54,402 bases of DNA from contig CAMAZY010000019.1 of NCBI GenBank assembly GCA_945863885.1, forward strand, positions 1 through 54,402. Reading direction: 5' to 3'. Positions 1 through 8,337 of this stretch are shown here, one piece after another. The DNA is from an uncultured Clostridia bacterium (GTDB lineage Bacteria; Bacillota; Clostridia; Oscillospirales; Acutalibacteraceae). Position numbers and translations under genes: made by a program. The notes under the pieces were generated by a model that worked only from the letters and a program-made list of their open reading frames with translations, was not told where the DNA came from and did not search any database. Position 1 is the first letter of the stretch, and each line of letters begins with the position of its first letter.

Positions 1-137
1 GAGTGCTGACGGTCAGCGAGGAACCCCTCAGTCACTTCGTGACATCTCCCCTTTCAGGAGAGAACCCTCTTGTTGCTGACTTGATAAAAGATTTTTCTCC
101 CATGAAAGGGGAGATGTCGCAAGGCGACAGAGGGGTC
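1..137. repeat. Palindromic intergenic repeat element
   Basis: Non-coding. Bases about 25-60 and 104-137 are inverted copies of each other (CCCCTC..GTCAC/GC..GTGACATCTCCCCTTTC), so the transcript or single strand could fold into a long hairpin. The first 45 bases recur in inverted orientation at 51016-51064. No open frame with a ribosome binding site is visible. It looks like a dispersed, REP- or MITE-like intergenic element; its family is not identified. Confidence 0.6.
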
Positions 138-400
138 TTACACCGCTAAACTAAAATTTACCGTGGCTTTCCCGAATCCGAACCGGTTCCCACCGCTTAT
201 AATTTACTATCTTTCCTTTGCGGAAATGTCGCTTCTGCGGGGAAAAGCTTCCCATCGGCACAAGTCTCCCCGCGACCACAATTATTCATTATTCATTTTT
301 CATTATTCATTAAAATCCCACGGCTCGGGCTGTCAGTTTTCAATCAAGCACCATGTACCCCGGCATTGGTGTCGCCATGCGACCGACAAACTAAAATTTA
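137..400. repeat. Mosaic of dispersed intergenic repeats
   Basis: Non-coding stretch built of short pieces that recur about 50 kb away. TTACACCGCTAAACTAAAA (137-161) is found inverted at 50906-50930. The CCGCGACCACAA..ATTCATTATTCA..CCCACGGCTCGGGC block (275-332) is repeated directly at 51340-51398. The GGCATTGGTGTCGCC..ACAAACTAAAATTT piece (361-400) is found inverted at 50820-50858. The rest, to 528, shows nothing recognisable. Confidence 0.6.
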
Positions 401-528
401 TCTCTATTTTCCTAAATTCCACGGGCAGCCACACGGGGCTGCCCCTGCTTAACCGCATCTTCTGTGGAATGTTGATCAACCACAATTACGTATTACGCAC
501 AACGAATTCCACCTCGTCGGCTTTCTTC

Positions 529-1032
529 TCAGCTTTCCACGCTTAAAAGCTCTATAATTTTTCCCACACACTGTTCGGCATTCAGTCCCGTACAGTCCAC
601 GGTAAAATCGGCGTATTTCTCATAAAGCGGCTTACGCTCTTTAAAAATTTCCTCGAGCGTCACGCCCGGCTTGACGGCGACTCCCCTTGTACGGATATCG
701 CTGATTCTCTTTTTGATTTCATCGACAGGCAGCTTCAGATAAACGACGGTTCCGTCTTTTTTTAAGGTTTCCATGGCTTCTTTTCCAAAGACCGCACTTC
801 CGCCGGTGGCAACAACACAGCAGTCAAAAGAGCATGAAGCGATTGCCTCGTTTTCAATTTCAAGGAAACGGTCGGTTCCCTCTTCTCCGATGATTTCACA
901 AAGGCTTTTGCCCTGTTTTTGCTGAATCACAAGGTCGGTGTCCACAAACGAACGCAAAGTGGACTTGGCAAGCAAAACGCCGACGGTGCTTTTCCCGGCC
1001 CCGGGCATTCCGATCAATACGATATTTTTCAC
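529..1032 (-). CDS. aroK: Shikimate kinase
   Basis: Phosphorylates shikimate to shikimate 3-phosphate with ATP in the cytoplasmic chorismate pathway. At 167 aa it has the usual family length. The P-loop GMPGAGKST is at residues 8-16, the shikimate-binding DTD motif is near residue 32, GG is at about 77-78, and a lid region with DIRTRG follows. The start is GTG at 1032, preceded by AGGAAG. It is monocistronic with its own promoter, and lies just downstream of the cotJC terminator in the same direction. The protein reads as intact. Confidence 0.93.
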   Translation of the reverse strand: MKNIVLIGMPGAGKSTVGVLLAKSTLRSFVDTDLVIQQKQGKSLCEIIGEEGTDRFLEIENEAIASCSFDCCVVATGGSAVFGKEAMETLKKDGTVVYLKLPVDEIKKRISDIRTRGVAVKPGVTLEEIFKERKPLYEKYADFTVDCTGLNAEQCVGKIIELLSVES

Positions 1033-1061
1033 GGTGTCACTTCCTACTTTGGATTTGGATT

Positions 1062-1090
1062 ATCATAGCACATAACAGGCACAATGGCAA
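1062..1090 (-). promoter_or_regulatory. Sigma-A-type promoter of aroK
   Basis: On the minus strand, TTGCCA (1085-1090) and TATGAT (1062-1067) are separated by 17 bases, about 30 bases upstream of the aroK GTG. Seen by eye; not tested. Confidence 0.6.
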
Positions 1091-1194
1091 GGGGGATAAC
1101 ACCGCAAAAGAAGAAAAACTGTTTAAATTCAAACCGATGAAAATTGCCGTTCTTCCGTCAACTCGGAAGTCTTGTCCTACTTCTGCAACGAAAG

Positions 1195-1218
1195 CTCCCC
1201 GACCGAACAGTCGGGGAG
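1195..1218 (-). terminator. Terminator downstream of cotJC
   Basis: Perfect 9-bp stem (CTCCCCGAC / GTCGGGGAG) with a 6-base loop, just after the cotJC stop codon. On the minus strand it is followed by CTTTCGTT, a moderate T-rich tail. Confidence 0.6.
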
Positions 1219-1223
1219 AAACC

Positions 1224-1751
1224 TCAGTTTCTGATCACCTTGTCAAACGACGGATTGAATGCATAAAAATTCTTCGACTGCATCTTATCCGTTGCAATCC
1301 GCAGAGCTTCGCCGAAGCGCTGATAGTGGACGATTTCACGTGCACGCAAAAACTTGATTGCGTCGCAGACGTCCGGGTCGTCAACAAGCCGTAAGATATT
1401 GTCGTAAGTCTTGCGTGCCTTTTGCTCGGCGGCAAGATCCTCGTGCAAATCCGCAATCACGTCGCCTGTTGACTGAATGTAGGCCGCCGTGAACGGTACG
1501 CCCGCCGACGACGCAGGGTATACGCCCGTCGTATGGTCTACAAAATAGGTGTCAAAACCGCTTTTCTTGATTTCCTCGGGCGTAAGGTTTCTCGTAAGCT
1601 GATAGACGATGCTACCTACCATTTCAAGGTGCCCAAGTTCTTCTGTGCCGATGTCCGTCAGAATTCCTTGGATTTCCGGATACGGCATCGAAAAGCGCTG
1701 GCTCAGATAGCGCAAAGATGCTCCCAATTCACCGTCAGGGCCTCCGTATTG
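1224..1751 (-). pseudogene. cotJC: cotJC 3' segment (gene split by the prophage)
   Basis: C-terminal 175 residues of CotJC, the manganese-catalase-family protein made with CotJA and CotJB during sporulation and associated with the spore coat. From QYGGPDGELGASL onward it is a canonical CotJC sequence with EELGHLEM and the AREIVHYQRFGEALR region that carries metal-ligand residues. The first 27 residues are missing here and lie at 37517-37608, beyond the prophage. In the lysogen the frame continues upstream into 12 phage-encoded residues (start at 1787) without a ribosome binding site. Joining at the 11-bp core rebuilds a 202-residue protein in frame with no mismatch. The gene is interrupted, not decayed. 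Confidence 0.93.
1741..1751. other. attL core
   Basis: CCTCCGTATTG, identical to 37517-37527. Bases left of 1741 are host cotJC; bases from 1752 on are phage. The flanking bases differ between the two copies, so 11 bp is the full shared core. Confidence 0.9.
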
Positions 1752-1775
1752 TAAAAAGATGTTCCGCAGATAAAA

Positions 1776-1814
1776 CAAAAAAACCACGGGTCACAGCATC
1801 CCGCCGTGACCCGT
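1776..1814 (-). terminator. Late-operon terminator at the prophage left end
   Basis: Stem ACGGGTCAC / GTGACCCGT (1786-1794 and 1806-1814) with an 11-base loop, followed on the minus strand by G and a run of seven T. It lies between the holin gene and attL and would stop late phage transcripts before the cotJC remnant. Confidence 0.85.
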
Positions 1815-1828
1815 TTGTCTTGCTCAAA

Positions 1829-2092
1829 TTATCCCGCCGACCCGTCGCTCGGCTCTTCATATGTAAGTGCCCTGTCGGAATCTCCTACACCCTTGGTCGT
1901 CGGGTCAACGAGCACGCCGACTGTGGTAAGTGCGGAAATAATCGCCGTGACAGCATTCACGAGCGTATCCTCGGATATTGTCGGAACAACGCCGAAAAGA
2001 CCAAGCACGGTATAAACGAGAGCGATTCCCGCCGGAATAACGGTCAGCCAAAATACGGGGTTTTTCAGTCGAACTTTCCAGTTGATTTTCAT
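1829..2092 (-). CDS. Phage holin (phi LC3 type)
   Basis: Small inner-membrane protein that makes the membrane lesion for endolysin release. The 87-aa protein opens MKINWKVRLKNPVFWLTVIP, with a hydrophobic helix at about 13-34 and a second hydrophobic stretch at about 46-62, then a polar acidic tail. The K-N-P-x-F-W start and the VLVDPTTKG motif are typical of the phi LC3 holin family (Phage_holin_1). The start is preceded by a perfect AGGAGGTGA. It is the last gene of the late operon. Confidence 0.85.
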   Translation of the reverse strand: MKINWKVRLKNPVFWLTVIPAGIALVYTVLGLFGVVPTISEDTLVNAVTAIISALTTVGVLVDPTTKGVGDSDRALTYEEPSDGSAG

Positions 2093-2192
2093 GTTGGTTC
2101 ACCTCCTCGTTAAATAATATGAATTTGATTTATCCGGGTTCTGACTCATCAGTTCCCGTAGGCTTCGTCCGCAGAATTCAGCCGCAATTAAT

Positions 2193-2564
2193 TTAATTTA
2201 AAGTAAATCCGCCGATCGAACCGCCTGTTGCCGTTACGGAACATTTGTTGTCCAATTCAAAAGTGCCGGAAGCAATATCAATGGTATCAATGCCATAAGA
2301 TACACAGCACTGATGTTCAATTGCACAGCCTCGTGCATTTTCCCAACCTTTGCCGAAAACAGCTACGTCGGCCGATGATAAAACCTCTATGGCTTTTGCA
2401 AGAAAAGCAAGCGCATTTCCGTTGAAACCTTCAAAATAGCTGTCGAGAATTTCAACGTCTTCTCCGAACTTCTCTTTAGCTATTTTAATAATAGCCTTAC
2501 GTTCGGCCTTGATTTGCCGATCTGTTTTTCCTCTCATCGGTTGAGATATAAACACTTTTTTCAC
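2193..2564 (-). CDS. DUF4406 protein, deoxyribosyltransferase-like
   Basis: 123 aa. The N-terminus KKVFISQPMRGK is characteristic of DUF4406, a family with a fold related to nucleoside 2-deoxyribosyltransferases; DVAVFGKGWENARGC fits the end of that domain. The last 30 residues (ATGGSIGGF) do not look like the family and may be a separate tail. The start is GTG at 2564 after AAGGAG. It sits, unusually, between the XhlA-like gene and the holin gene. The activity is not demonstrated. A second, shorter member is at 29835-30107. Confidence 0.7.
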   Translation of the reverse strand: MKKVFISQPMRGKTDRQIKAERKAIIKIAKEKFGEDVEILDSYFEGFNGNALAFLAKAIEVLSSADVAVFGKGWENARGCAIEHQCCVSYGIDTIDIASGTFELDNKCSVTATGGSIGGFTLN

Positions 2565-2624
2565 AATTATACACTCCTTAAAAATTTAATGAATCTGAGA
2601 ATCAAATCCGTGAACCGTCTCATT

Positions 2625-2864
2625 TCAGTTCACCTTTTCGAGGTCGTCAATCCTGTGATTTGCGACCTTGATTTTTTCATCGTGCACTTTGATGTCCTCT
2701 TCAAGCTTGTATGTACGCTCGATAAGGTTGTTGTGCTTGTTGACCCGGTTTTCCAGCTGTTCAAGCCGGTAGTTTGTCAGCTTGTTGGAAACCAGGATAC
2801 CGCCGAATGTACCGCCGAGCGTGCCGACAAGGCTTAGCAGGGAAACAATGACCGTATCACTCAT
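2625..2864 (-). CDS. XhlA-like lysis accessory membrane protein
   Basis: 79 aa from ATG at 2864, whose ATGA overlaps the endolysin stop. An N-terminal glycine-rich membrane helix (about residues 4-26, LLSLVGTLGGTFGGILV) is followed by a heptad-like charged coiled coil (about 30-78). This architecture, and the place next to endolysin and holin, match hemolysin XhlA-family proteins that aid host lysis. An upstream in-frame start at 2918 is unlikely because it lies within the endolysin gene and lacks a binding site. Confidence 0.7.
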   Translation of the reverse strand: MSDTVIVSLLSLVGTLGGTFGGILVSNKLTNYRLEQLENRVNKHNNLIERTYKLEEDIKVHDEKIKVANHRIDDLEKVN

Positions 2865-3583
2865 TTCAGTACCTCGCAGTAATCCAGGCACACCCATCCG
2901 GACGGCGTTCTTCCCCAATTTTCAGCCGTTTCAAGAACGGTGAACGTCATTGTCTTGACATAGCCGTTGACTTTCTTTCCGCAGGTCAGCTTCGTGATTT
3001 TCGCCTGTGCGCTTGCGGTCAGCTGTTTGTACGTCAGCTTCTTGTACTTCGTTCCGGCGCCTGCTCTGACGTTGAGCACGTCCGCCTTTGTGACTCTGTA
3101 ATTGCCGGGTGCGTACTTCGCTTTCGGATTCGATTCCGTCAGCGCTTTGAAATTCTTCTCAAACCACTTCTCCGGGTCAATATACCCGCCGCCGGAAAGA
3201 AGCTTCTTTAATCCAAGGTGCAGATGAATGCCGGTCGCCCTGCCGGTCTTGCCGGTATAGCCGAGAACGGTATTTTTGTTGACCGCCTGCCCTTTCTTGA
3301 CGCAAATGCTGTCAAGGTGATAGTGCAGCATTTTGACGCCTAAGCTGTCGTACTTCACCCACACATACTTTGCGCCGCCGTAAGCCCAATCCGTGCCGCA
3401 GGACAGCACAACGCCGTCCGTGACCGGGTACTGCGCAAGCTTCACATTGTATGTTGCGTAGTCAACACCGTCATGAAAGCTTGACGTTTTCCCTTTTGAC
3501 GTGTTCATGGATTTCCTCGGTCCGTACGGTGACGAGATGTAGTTGCTTTTGTTGTGAAAGATTAAGTTTGAAAGTTCTGACAT
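2861..3583 (-). CDS. Endolysin: M23 peptidase with C-terminal SH3 domain
   Basis: Predicted to cut peptide cross-links of the host wall at lysis. The 240-aa protein has an M23 (LytM-type) zinc peptidase domain at about 14-145, with HDGVD (H37, D41), HYHL (87-90) and HLHLG (H120, H122), the zinc and catalytic residues. A bacterial SH3-like wall-binding region follows at about 160-240 (YRVTKADVLNVRAGAGTKY). There is no signal peptide, so export relies on the holin encoded downstream. It is coupled to the XhlA-like gene by a 4-base overlap. Confidence 0.9.
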   Translation of the reverse strand: MSELSNLIFHNKSNYISSPYGPRKSMNTSKGKTSSFHDGVDYATYNVKLAQYPVTDGVVLSCGTDWAYGGAKYVWVKYDSLGVKMLHYHLDSICVKKGQAVNKNTVLGYTGKTGRATGIHLHLGLKKLLSGGGYIDPEKWFEKNFKALTESNPKAKYAPGNYRVTKADVLNVRAGAGTKYKKLTYKQLTASAQAKITKLTCGKKVNGYVKTMTFTVLETAENWGRTPSGWVCLDYCEVLK

Positions 3584-3584
3584 G

Positions 3585-3824
3585 TTAACTTACCTCCGTT
3601 TCAAATATTTCTGCTTCTTCTTCCGGCGCGTCAACCTCATACCAACCATCGGTAAAATCAACGTCAACGCACGGCGTTGTATCGATTCCGTTCTGCGTCA
3701 GAAGTTTCCCCTCGTCGGCAACCAGCCGCAACATTTCGGTATATTCTCCGCTTTCGGGCTTGTCCGGCGAAACGGTCACACCGCCGTCGGTTCTTATGGT
3801 CTTGTATAGCGTTTTAATCTGCAT
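3585..3824 (-). CDS. Small acidic phage protein of unknown function
   Basis: 79 aa, acidic C-terminus (EVDAPEEEAEIFETE). It opens MQIKTLYKTIRTDGGVTVSP. Proteins of this look are common between tail-fibre and lysis genes of Clostridia phages, but no function is known to me. Its ATG overlaps the stop of the leucine-rich-repeat gene (TGATG), implying translational coupling, and it ends two bases before the endolysin gene. Confidence 0.75.
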   Translation of the reverse strand: MQIKTLYKTIRTDGGVTVSPDKPESGEYTEMLRLVADEGKLLTQNGIDTTPCVDVDFTDGWYEVDAPEEEAEIFETEVS

Positions 3825-4600
3825 CAGGTTACCTCGCTTTCTTCCGTATAGTTATAGTTGATTGTTGCATTCGTCGCTCCCCACGGTGCGTTTGCAACGG
3901 CTCCCTCTGACCATGGGACGTTGATGGTTGTCAGGTTGGTACAGCCATTGAAAGCAGTTGAATGAATAAGTGTCGGTATTCCTTTGAAAGTTATGCTTGT
4001 CAATCCTATGCAATATGCGAAGCAGTAATAACCTATATCCTTGACACTGCTTTCAAAGTGTGTTAACGCCAACTTCTTACATCCCCTGAATTCACCATCT
4101 CTAAAAGTCGTAATGCCCACCGGTAATGATGTCAGAGTGATATTTTCACATCCAAAGAATGCTTGAACCCCTAAAGATTTTAGTCCGTCCGGGAGCTTTG
4201 ATATATTCAAATTTATGCAATTTGCAAACGCTTGTTTTTCAATACTTGTTATACTGTCCGGCAATTCGGCAGACGCTAAATTACTACATTTGTAAAAAGC
4301 ATTTTCACCTATTCTTGCTACACTGTTAGGGATAGATACGGTTTTTAATTCTATGCAAGAGTGAAACGCAGCCGTTCCTATACTTGTCATGCCATCCGAC
4401 ACGATCACACTCGTTATGCTTCGGTCTATAATCGCCTTTAACGTTTCATCGTCACCACCGCCGGACGGAATGCTTGAAATAAGGCTCGGTATACCGTCAA
4501 TCCGTGTACCCTCGGGAACATTAACACCCTTGTTTATGATTTGGGTTTTAATGTCTGATACAGCAGTTTCGATTCTCTGTTTGTCCTCTATAATACTCAT
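3824..4600 (-). CDS. BspA-type leucine-rich-repeat tail protein, candidate receptor binder
   Basis: 258 aa. After an N-terminal stretch (about 1-75) come roughly six BspA/LRR_5 repeats at about 80-240, with the pattern I..AF..C..L..I.LP..I..I (for example SIGTAAFHSCIELKTVSIP, then RIGENAFYKCSNLASAELP). Such repeats make surface adhesins in gut and oral bacteria. Placed between the collagen-like fibre and the lysis genes, it is most simply a virion tip or fibre protein that touches the host surface; this role is inferred. Coupled to the next gene by TGATG. Confidence 0.75.
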   Translation of the reverse strand: MSIIEDKQRIETAVSDIKTQIINKGVNVPEGTRIDGIPSLISSIPSGGGDDETLKAIIDRSITSVIVSDGMTSIGTAAFHSCIELKTVSIPNSVARIGENAFYKCSNLASAELPDSITSIEKQAFANCINLNISKLPDGLKSLGVQAFFGCENITLTSLPVGITTFRDGEFRGCKKLALTHFESSVKDIGYYCFAYCIGLTSITFKGIPTLIHSTAFNGCTNLTTINVPWSEGAVANAPWGATNATINYNYTEESEVT

Positions 4601-4612
4601 TCAATCACCGCC

Positions 4613-5428
4613 TTATATGCTCGCAAACCAAGCGGCAAGATTATCAACCGCTGCAAGGTCCGCATAGAACTCTTCTTGCGTTCCGCTGTAACCGGAAACT
4701 ACCGCCGAATCGTATGCGCTCTGACCGGTGTCGCCTTTGTCTCCCTTATCACCTTTATCGCCTTTGTCGCCTTTATCACCTTTCAGCCCGGTATCACCTT
4801 TTTCGCCTTTCGCTCCGGGTTTTCCGTCACTTCCGTTTTTCACGGTGAAAGAAAACTTGCGATCATCGGACAGCGTGAATTCGTATGTGCTGCCCTCGTA
4901 GGTTTCTTCCGTTTTTTGAAAATCTTTGATACCGGCTCCGCCACCGGTCGAGCCGACATAACCTGCATCGAGCACCGTGCCGTCCGTCAGGGTGAAGATT
5001 AGGTGACCGTCAGCGTTGACCTCGGCGGATTGGATACCGATCTGTTTTATGCTATTGACAAGCGCAATCAGCTGTTCGACCTGAGTTTCGTCAATTTCTT
5101 CAAACGGTATGCCGGTTTCGTTGAGAATTGAGCCGTCAACAGGCACATATAAAGGTGTTGTTGCGTATCCGTCAGCGTACAAACCGACTTCAAAATGTCC
5201 GTCTTTCAAAACGGTAAGCGGGATCGATACATTCCCATTTTCGTCAAGAAGTACCGGAGGACTTTCTTTTCCGTCCTTTTTAAAGAGCGCAAATACGGCA
5301 TGCTTATCAATATCTGTTTCAAAGTGCAACGCATAATCCTTGTTATCTCCGACGATTCTGATTCTGCTGTTTTTCGGATCACAAAACGATAACAGCTTGT
5401 CACAGACTTTGAGATTCAATATGTACAT
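4613..5428 (-). CDS. Baseplate/fibre protein with BppU-like head and collagen-like stalk
   Basis: 271 aa. The first 110 residues (MYILNLKVCDKL..., SPPVLLDENGNVSIPLTVL) resemble the N-terminal domain of phage baseplate upper proteins, which anchor fibres to the tail. A collagen-like Gly-X-Y stretch at about 205-238 (GAKGEKGDTGLKGDKGDKG) would form a trimeric triple helix. A short C-terminal segment (SAYDSAVVSGYSGTQEEF) is common after such stalks. The repeat of GKGDKGDKG in DNA (about 4720-4800) is a likely site of copy-number change. Confidence 0.8.
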   Translation of the reverse strand: MYILNLKVCDKLLSFCDPKNSRIRIVGDNKDYALHFETDIDKHAVFALFKKDGKESPPVLLDENGNVSIPLTVLKDGHFEVGLYADGYATTPLYVPVDGSILNETGIPFEEIDETQVEQLIALVNSIKQIGIQSAEVNADGHLIFTLTDGTVLDAGYVGSTGGGAGIKDFQKTEETYEGSTYEFTLSDDRKFSFTVKNGSDGKPGAKGEKGDTGLKGDKGDKGDKGDKGDKGDTGQSAYDSAVVSGYSGTQEEFYADLAAVDNLAAWFASI

Positions 5429-5445
5429 GGAATCTCTTCCTTTCT

Positions 5446-5808
5446 TTATTCTTTAAAGTCAACAAACGGTTCGGTGTTCAGAATCACCGAAGCTTCGATG
5501 TTTTCAAGCCCGTCAATTTCGATTTTTTCGCTGTCGATTTCGACGGATAAGCCTAAAAGATCGGTCATGGCGTCGTTGTAGTCCTTTTGCTTCGACCCGG
5601 GAATTCTGCTCTCACCCGTTTCCTGATTGACGATTGCATACTTGTTGACAATTTTTCGCTGCTCGCCGTCAAAGATTTCGATTTCGGCGTTCACCTTTTT
5701 TATCAGCCTTGAAAGCGCAATCGCCTGTCTGACAGGCAGTTCTCTTTCAATAAGCTTCTTCATCGAAGACGAAGCACGGAGGATGTCGTTGTAAGTTACT
5801 TTAATCAT
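5446..5808 (-). CDS. Phage protein, possibly DUF1617 family
   Basis: 120 aa from ATG at 5808, preceded by GAAAGGAG; an upstream in-frame start at 5922 lies inside the tail-tip gene and has no binding site. The sequence opens MIKVTYNDILRASSSMKKL and is mainly helical and charged. Length, position between tail-tip and fibre genes and the opening residues suggest DUF1617, a family of unknown function. Low certainty on the family, high on the gene. Confidence 0.65.
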   Translation of the reverse strand: MIKVTYNDILRASSSMKKLIERELPVRQAIALSRLIKKVNAEIEIFDGEQRKIVNKYAIVNQETGESRIPGSKQKDYNDAMTDLLGLSVEIDSEKIEIDGLENIEASVILNTEPFVDFKE

Positions 5809-5827
5809 GTTGTTGCTCCTTTCAGAA

Positions 5828-8326
5828 TTATAAGTGTTCATAAACCTTGCCGACATTAAATATAACTGATTTTGCGTCAAGACAAATGCTACCGTTTGAC
5901 GCCTTGTATATGTTAAGTACATTAACTCCGGAAATAAAGAACATTATTTGGTTGGTCAGTTTGATTTCAACCCCTGTCCCTGCTTTACTCTGAATGTATA
6001 TTCCGTTGTCTGCGTATGTGGTACCTATCGGTCCTATACTGCCCCTTATATATAACGCTGTGGCATCTTCATTAGCCCATCCAAAAGCGAGAGTACCATT
6101 ATTCATTCCAATTCTGTTTTGATGCTTGCTATCCCAACAAATTACGCCACCACAAAATCTCGATGCATTTGCATACAAAGTACCGTCATTTGTCACGCCG
6201 AATTTCTTTCCTGCTGCAATCATCCATCCAGATATGCTGTCAGACCCACCTACCGAAGCAGTTGACTTTGAACCGTTGGGATTGAAGTACAGGCAACCGT
6301 CAACGCCGATGGAATTTTTTCTACTTGTAATCATATATGGGTCTTTAATATCGAAGCCGCCGATCGTGCCTTTACTTGCATGTATCGAGCCGGTAAAGCT
6401 TCCGCTTGTTGCGGTGATTTTTCCTGTGATTTCGGCTTGAGTTGCCTTTAAAGTTCCGTCGTGATATACGATAAACTTCGCATTTGAACCGTTCGTCGAA
6501 TCAGCAGATGACAGCCCTGTTGCAAGGAAGGTTTTACCCTCAGACTGAATTATGGAATAAACACCGTCATTATTGGCAGAGGATATCCTCTTTTCAAGGA
6601 TCTTCCAACCTCCGATCGTACCTTTGGTCGCAAGGATTGCACCGGAATTGCTGACGGCAAAGACACGTTTATTCGTCCCGTCCGACGTATTGTATTTTGC
6701 AACATAGAAGTTGTTATAATTGGCAGATCCAAAATCAGACTTGATTCCCACTTCGTAACGAAATCCGTTTTCATCAGCACTTGTCGACTTGTAAATCGCA
6801 TTGCTGTTCGGATAACAAAGAGAACCTTTTCCGATATTCCACCCACCGACTGTCGCACCCAATGCGGAAAGTTCCGTGACGTTTATCATACCGGCGGTAA
6901 TCTTATTCGCCGCAATCGTTTTCATGACGGCGTTTCCGTCCTTGCTGATGCCGTTCGTCCAGGTGATGTTGCTTGCGTCGTTCAGCCATGTCCCCGCTGT
7001 TTCCGTTGTTGAAAAAGCGAATCCGTTTGAATTGACCGTGATGATGTAAGTCGACCGGCTGATCGTCTCACCGTCATGAAGATAGGTCTTGACTGCGCCG
7101 GATGCATCCGTCATTTCGGTCTTATATAAGCCCAATCCGCCGCCGATATAAGACGTTAAATCCGAAACTGCGTTTGCGTACTGCGTGACACGTTTTGCAC
7201 TCTTGTCAGCAAAATCCACCTTTTGTGCAAGCGAAAGGCTTGTATCCTCTTCGTAATCATAGGCAGTGATTTCGTTCATCAGGCCGCCGTCATATTTCAT
7301 GACAAGTGACATAACGGGGATATAACATTCGGCCGATGTAAGGTTTCCGTCTTTATCATATACGGGATTGAGCGGTAAGACGTCCCCGACTTCGATTTTC
7401 GGATCGCCCAGAAGCTGAACGACCTTTCCGGGGCGGAACGAGTGAACAACGTTGCTTTCTGACGAGTAGTTATTGCTCAGGGAATCGAGCCTTGTTTGAC
7501 TCATGATCGGACAGGCAAACAGGAATCCGGAACCGTTTGTATCACCCGCGGTAAGAATCGTGTCGGAATCGATTGCCGCCGACAGATAGCCGAACACCGA
7601 ATCGTTTTCGGAAAGGTCCGGCGTTTCAATTCTGTCGTTGTTGAACAAGTCGTATGTGCTCATCTTGCCGTACTGCCGTATTTCAAACAGACCCTGACGG
7701 TTGACAACCACATTTCTGCCGAACAGGCACGCAAGATAGGACAGCACGTCTTTTAAGGGGTATCCCTTGAGCGTGTCAACATTATCGATTTCATAATCCT
7801 TGGTTAACGGTTGATACCGGAGTATATTTCCTTTTTCGTCTTTATACTCTGATTTGAAACCGAGCTTTTCGTCATGAATCTGACTGCATACCTCGGCAAA
7901 GACGTCGCTTGCATCTTTCTTTCCCGTCGATTTGCTTGTATACGTCCCGGAAACAAAGTTCAGCTTATCATACGCCGTAATCGACGCAACACCGTCTTTC
8001 AGATTCGCCTCGGTGATTTTGAATTCGCCAAGCATAAGCCATTCGGGCGGATTGTTCGCTGTGCCCTTTCCGACCGATATCATCAGCTTGAACACCTGAC
8101 CTTTTAGTGTGGACGGCAACCGGTTATCCTTGCTTAATCCTCTGATATCACACTTTACCGAAGCGGACGTCACACAGCCGACGGTGAACTTGTTCGGCGA
8201 AAAATGCGACGTATAGGTGAAAGAATCGATGTCTTCATATTCTTTTGAGCCGAAAACAAGCTTTGCCGAAAAGTAGCGGCTTTCTTTGATTATTTCATCC
8301 GCTGTTTGTGAATTTACTTTCAACAT
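5828..8326 (-). CDS. Tail-tip / tail-associated (Tal-like) protein
   Basis: 832 aa. The N-terminal 370 residues look like a prophage tail-tip hub protein (SAKLVFGSKEYEDIDSF..., GYPLKDVLSYLACLFGRNVVV), followed by a helical linker and a central region with three similar modules carrying GATVGGWNI, GTIGGWKI and GTIGGFDI, a repeat often seen in tail-tip proteins of Firmicutes phages. The C-terminal part is beta-rich and may contact the host. It follows the tape measure and Dit-position genes, as expected for Tal. No lytic domain is obvious. Confidence 0.85.
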   Translation of the reverse strand: MLKVNSQTADEIIKESRYFSAKLVFGSKEYEDIDSFTYTSHFSPNKFTVGCVTSASVKCDIRGLSKDNRLPSTLKGQVFKLMISVGKGTANNPPEWLMLGEFKITEANLKDGVASITAYDKLNFVSGTYTSKSTGKKDASDVFAEVCSQIHDEKLGFKSEYKDEKGNILRYQPLTKDYEIDNVDTLKGYPLKDVLSYLACLFGRNVVVNRQGLFEIRQYGKMSTYDLFNNDRIETPDLSENDSVFGYLSAAIDSDTILTAGDTNGSGFLFACPIMSQTRLDSLSNNYSSESNVVHSFRPGKVVQLLGDPKIEVGDVLPLNPVYDKDGNLTSAECYIPVMSLVMKYDGGLMNEITAYDYEEDTSLSLAQKVDFADKSAKRVTQYANAVSDLTSYIGGGLGLYKTEMTDASGAVKTYLHDGETISRSTYIITVNSNGFAFSTTETAGTWLNDASNITWTNGISKDGNAVMKTIAANKITAGMINVTELSALGATVGGWNIGKGSLCYPNSNAIYKSTSADENGFRYEVGIKSDFGSANYNNFYVAKYNTSDGTNKRVFAVSNSGAILATKGTIGGWKILEKRISSANNDGVYSIIQSEGKTFLATGLSSADSTNGSNAKFIVYHDGTLKATQAEITGKITATSGSFTGSIHASKGTIGGFDIKDPYMITSRKNSIGVDGCLYFNPNGSKSTASVGGSDSISGWMIAAGKKFGVTNDGTLYANASRFCGGVICWDSKHQNRIGMNNGTLAFGWANEDATALYIRGSIGPIGTTYADNGIYIQSKAGTGVEIKLTNQIMFFISGVNVLNIYKASNGSICLDAKSVIFNVGKVYEHL

Positions 8327-8337
8327 TCAATCACCTC

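Noticed and set aside
163-546. Open frame of 127 codons in the left repeat block
   Set aside because: It runs through dispersed repeats and into the end of aroK, without a ribosome binding site or protein-like composition.
1224-1787. Start of a functional catalase gene at 1787 inside the phage arm
   Set aside because: The twelve extra residues come from phage DNA that is also the late terminator region, and there is no ribosome binding site. The host part begins at the core.
4720-4812. Short tandem DNA repeats as a satellite
   Set aside because: They are fully explained by the collagen-like Gly-X-Y codons of the fibre gene.
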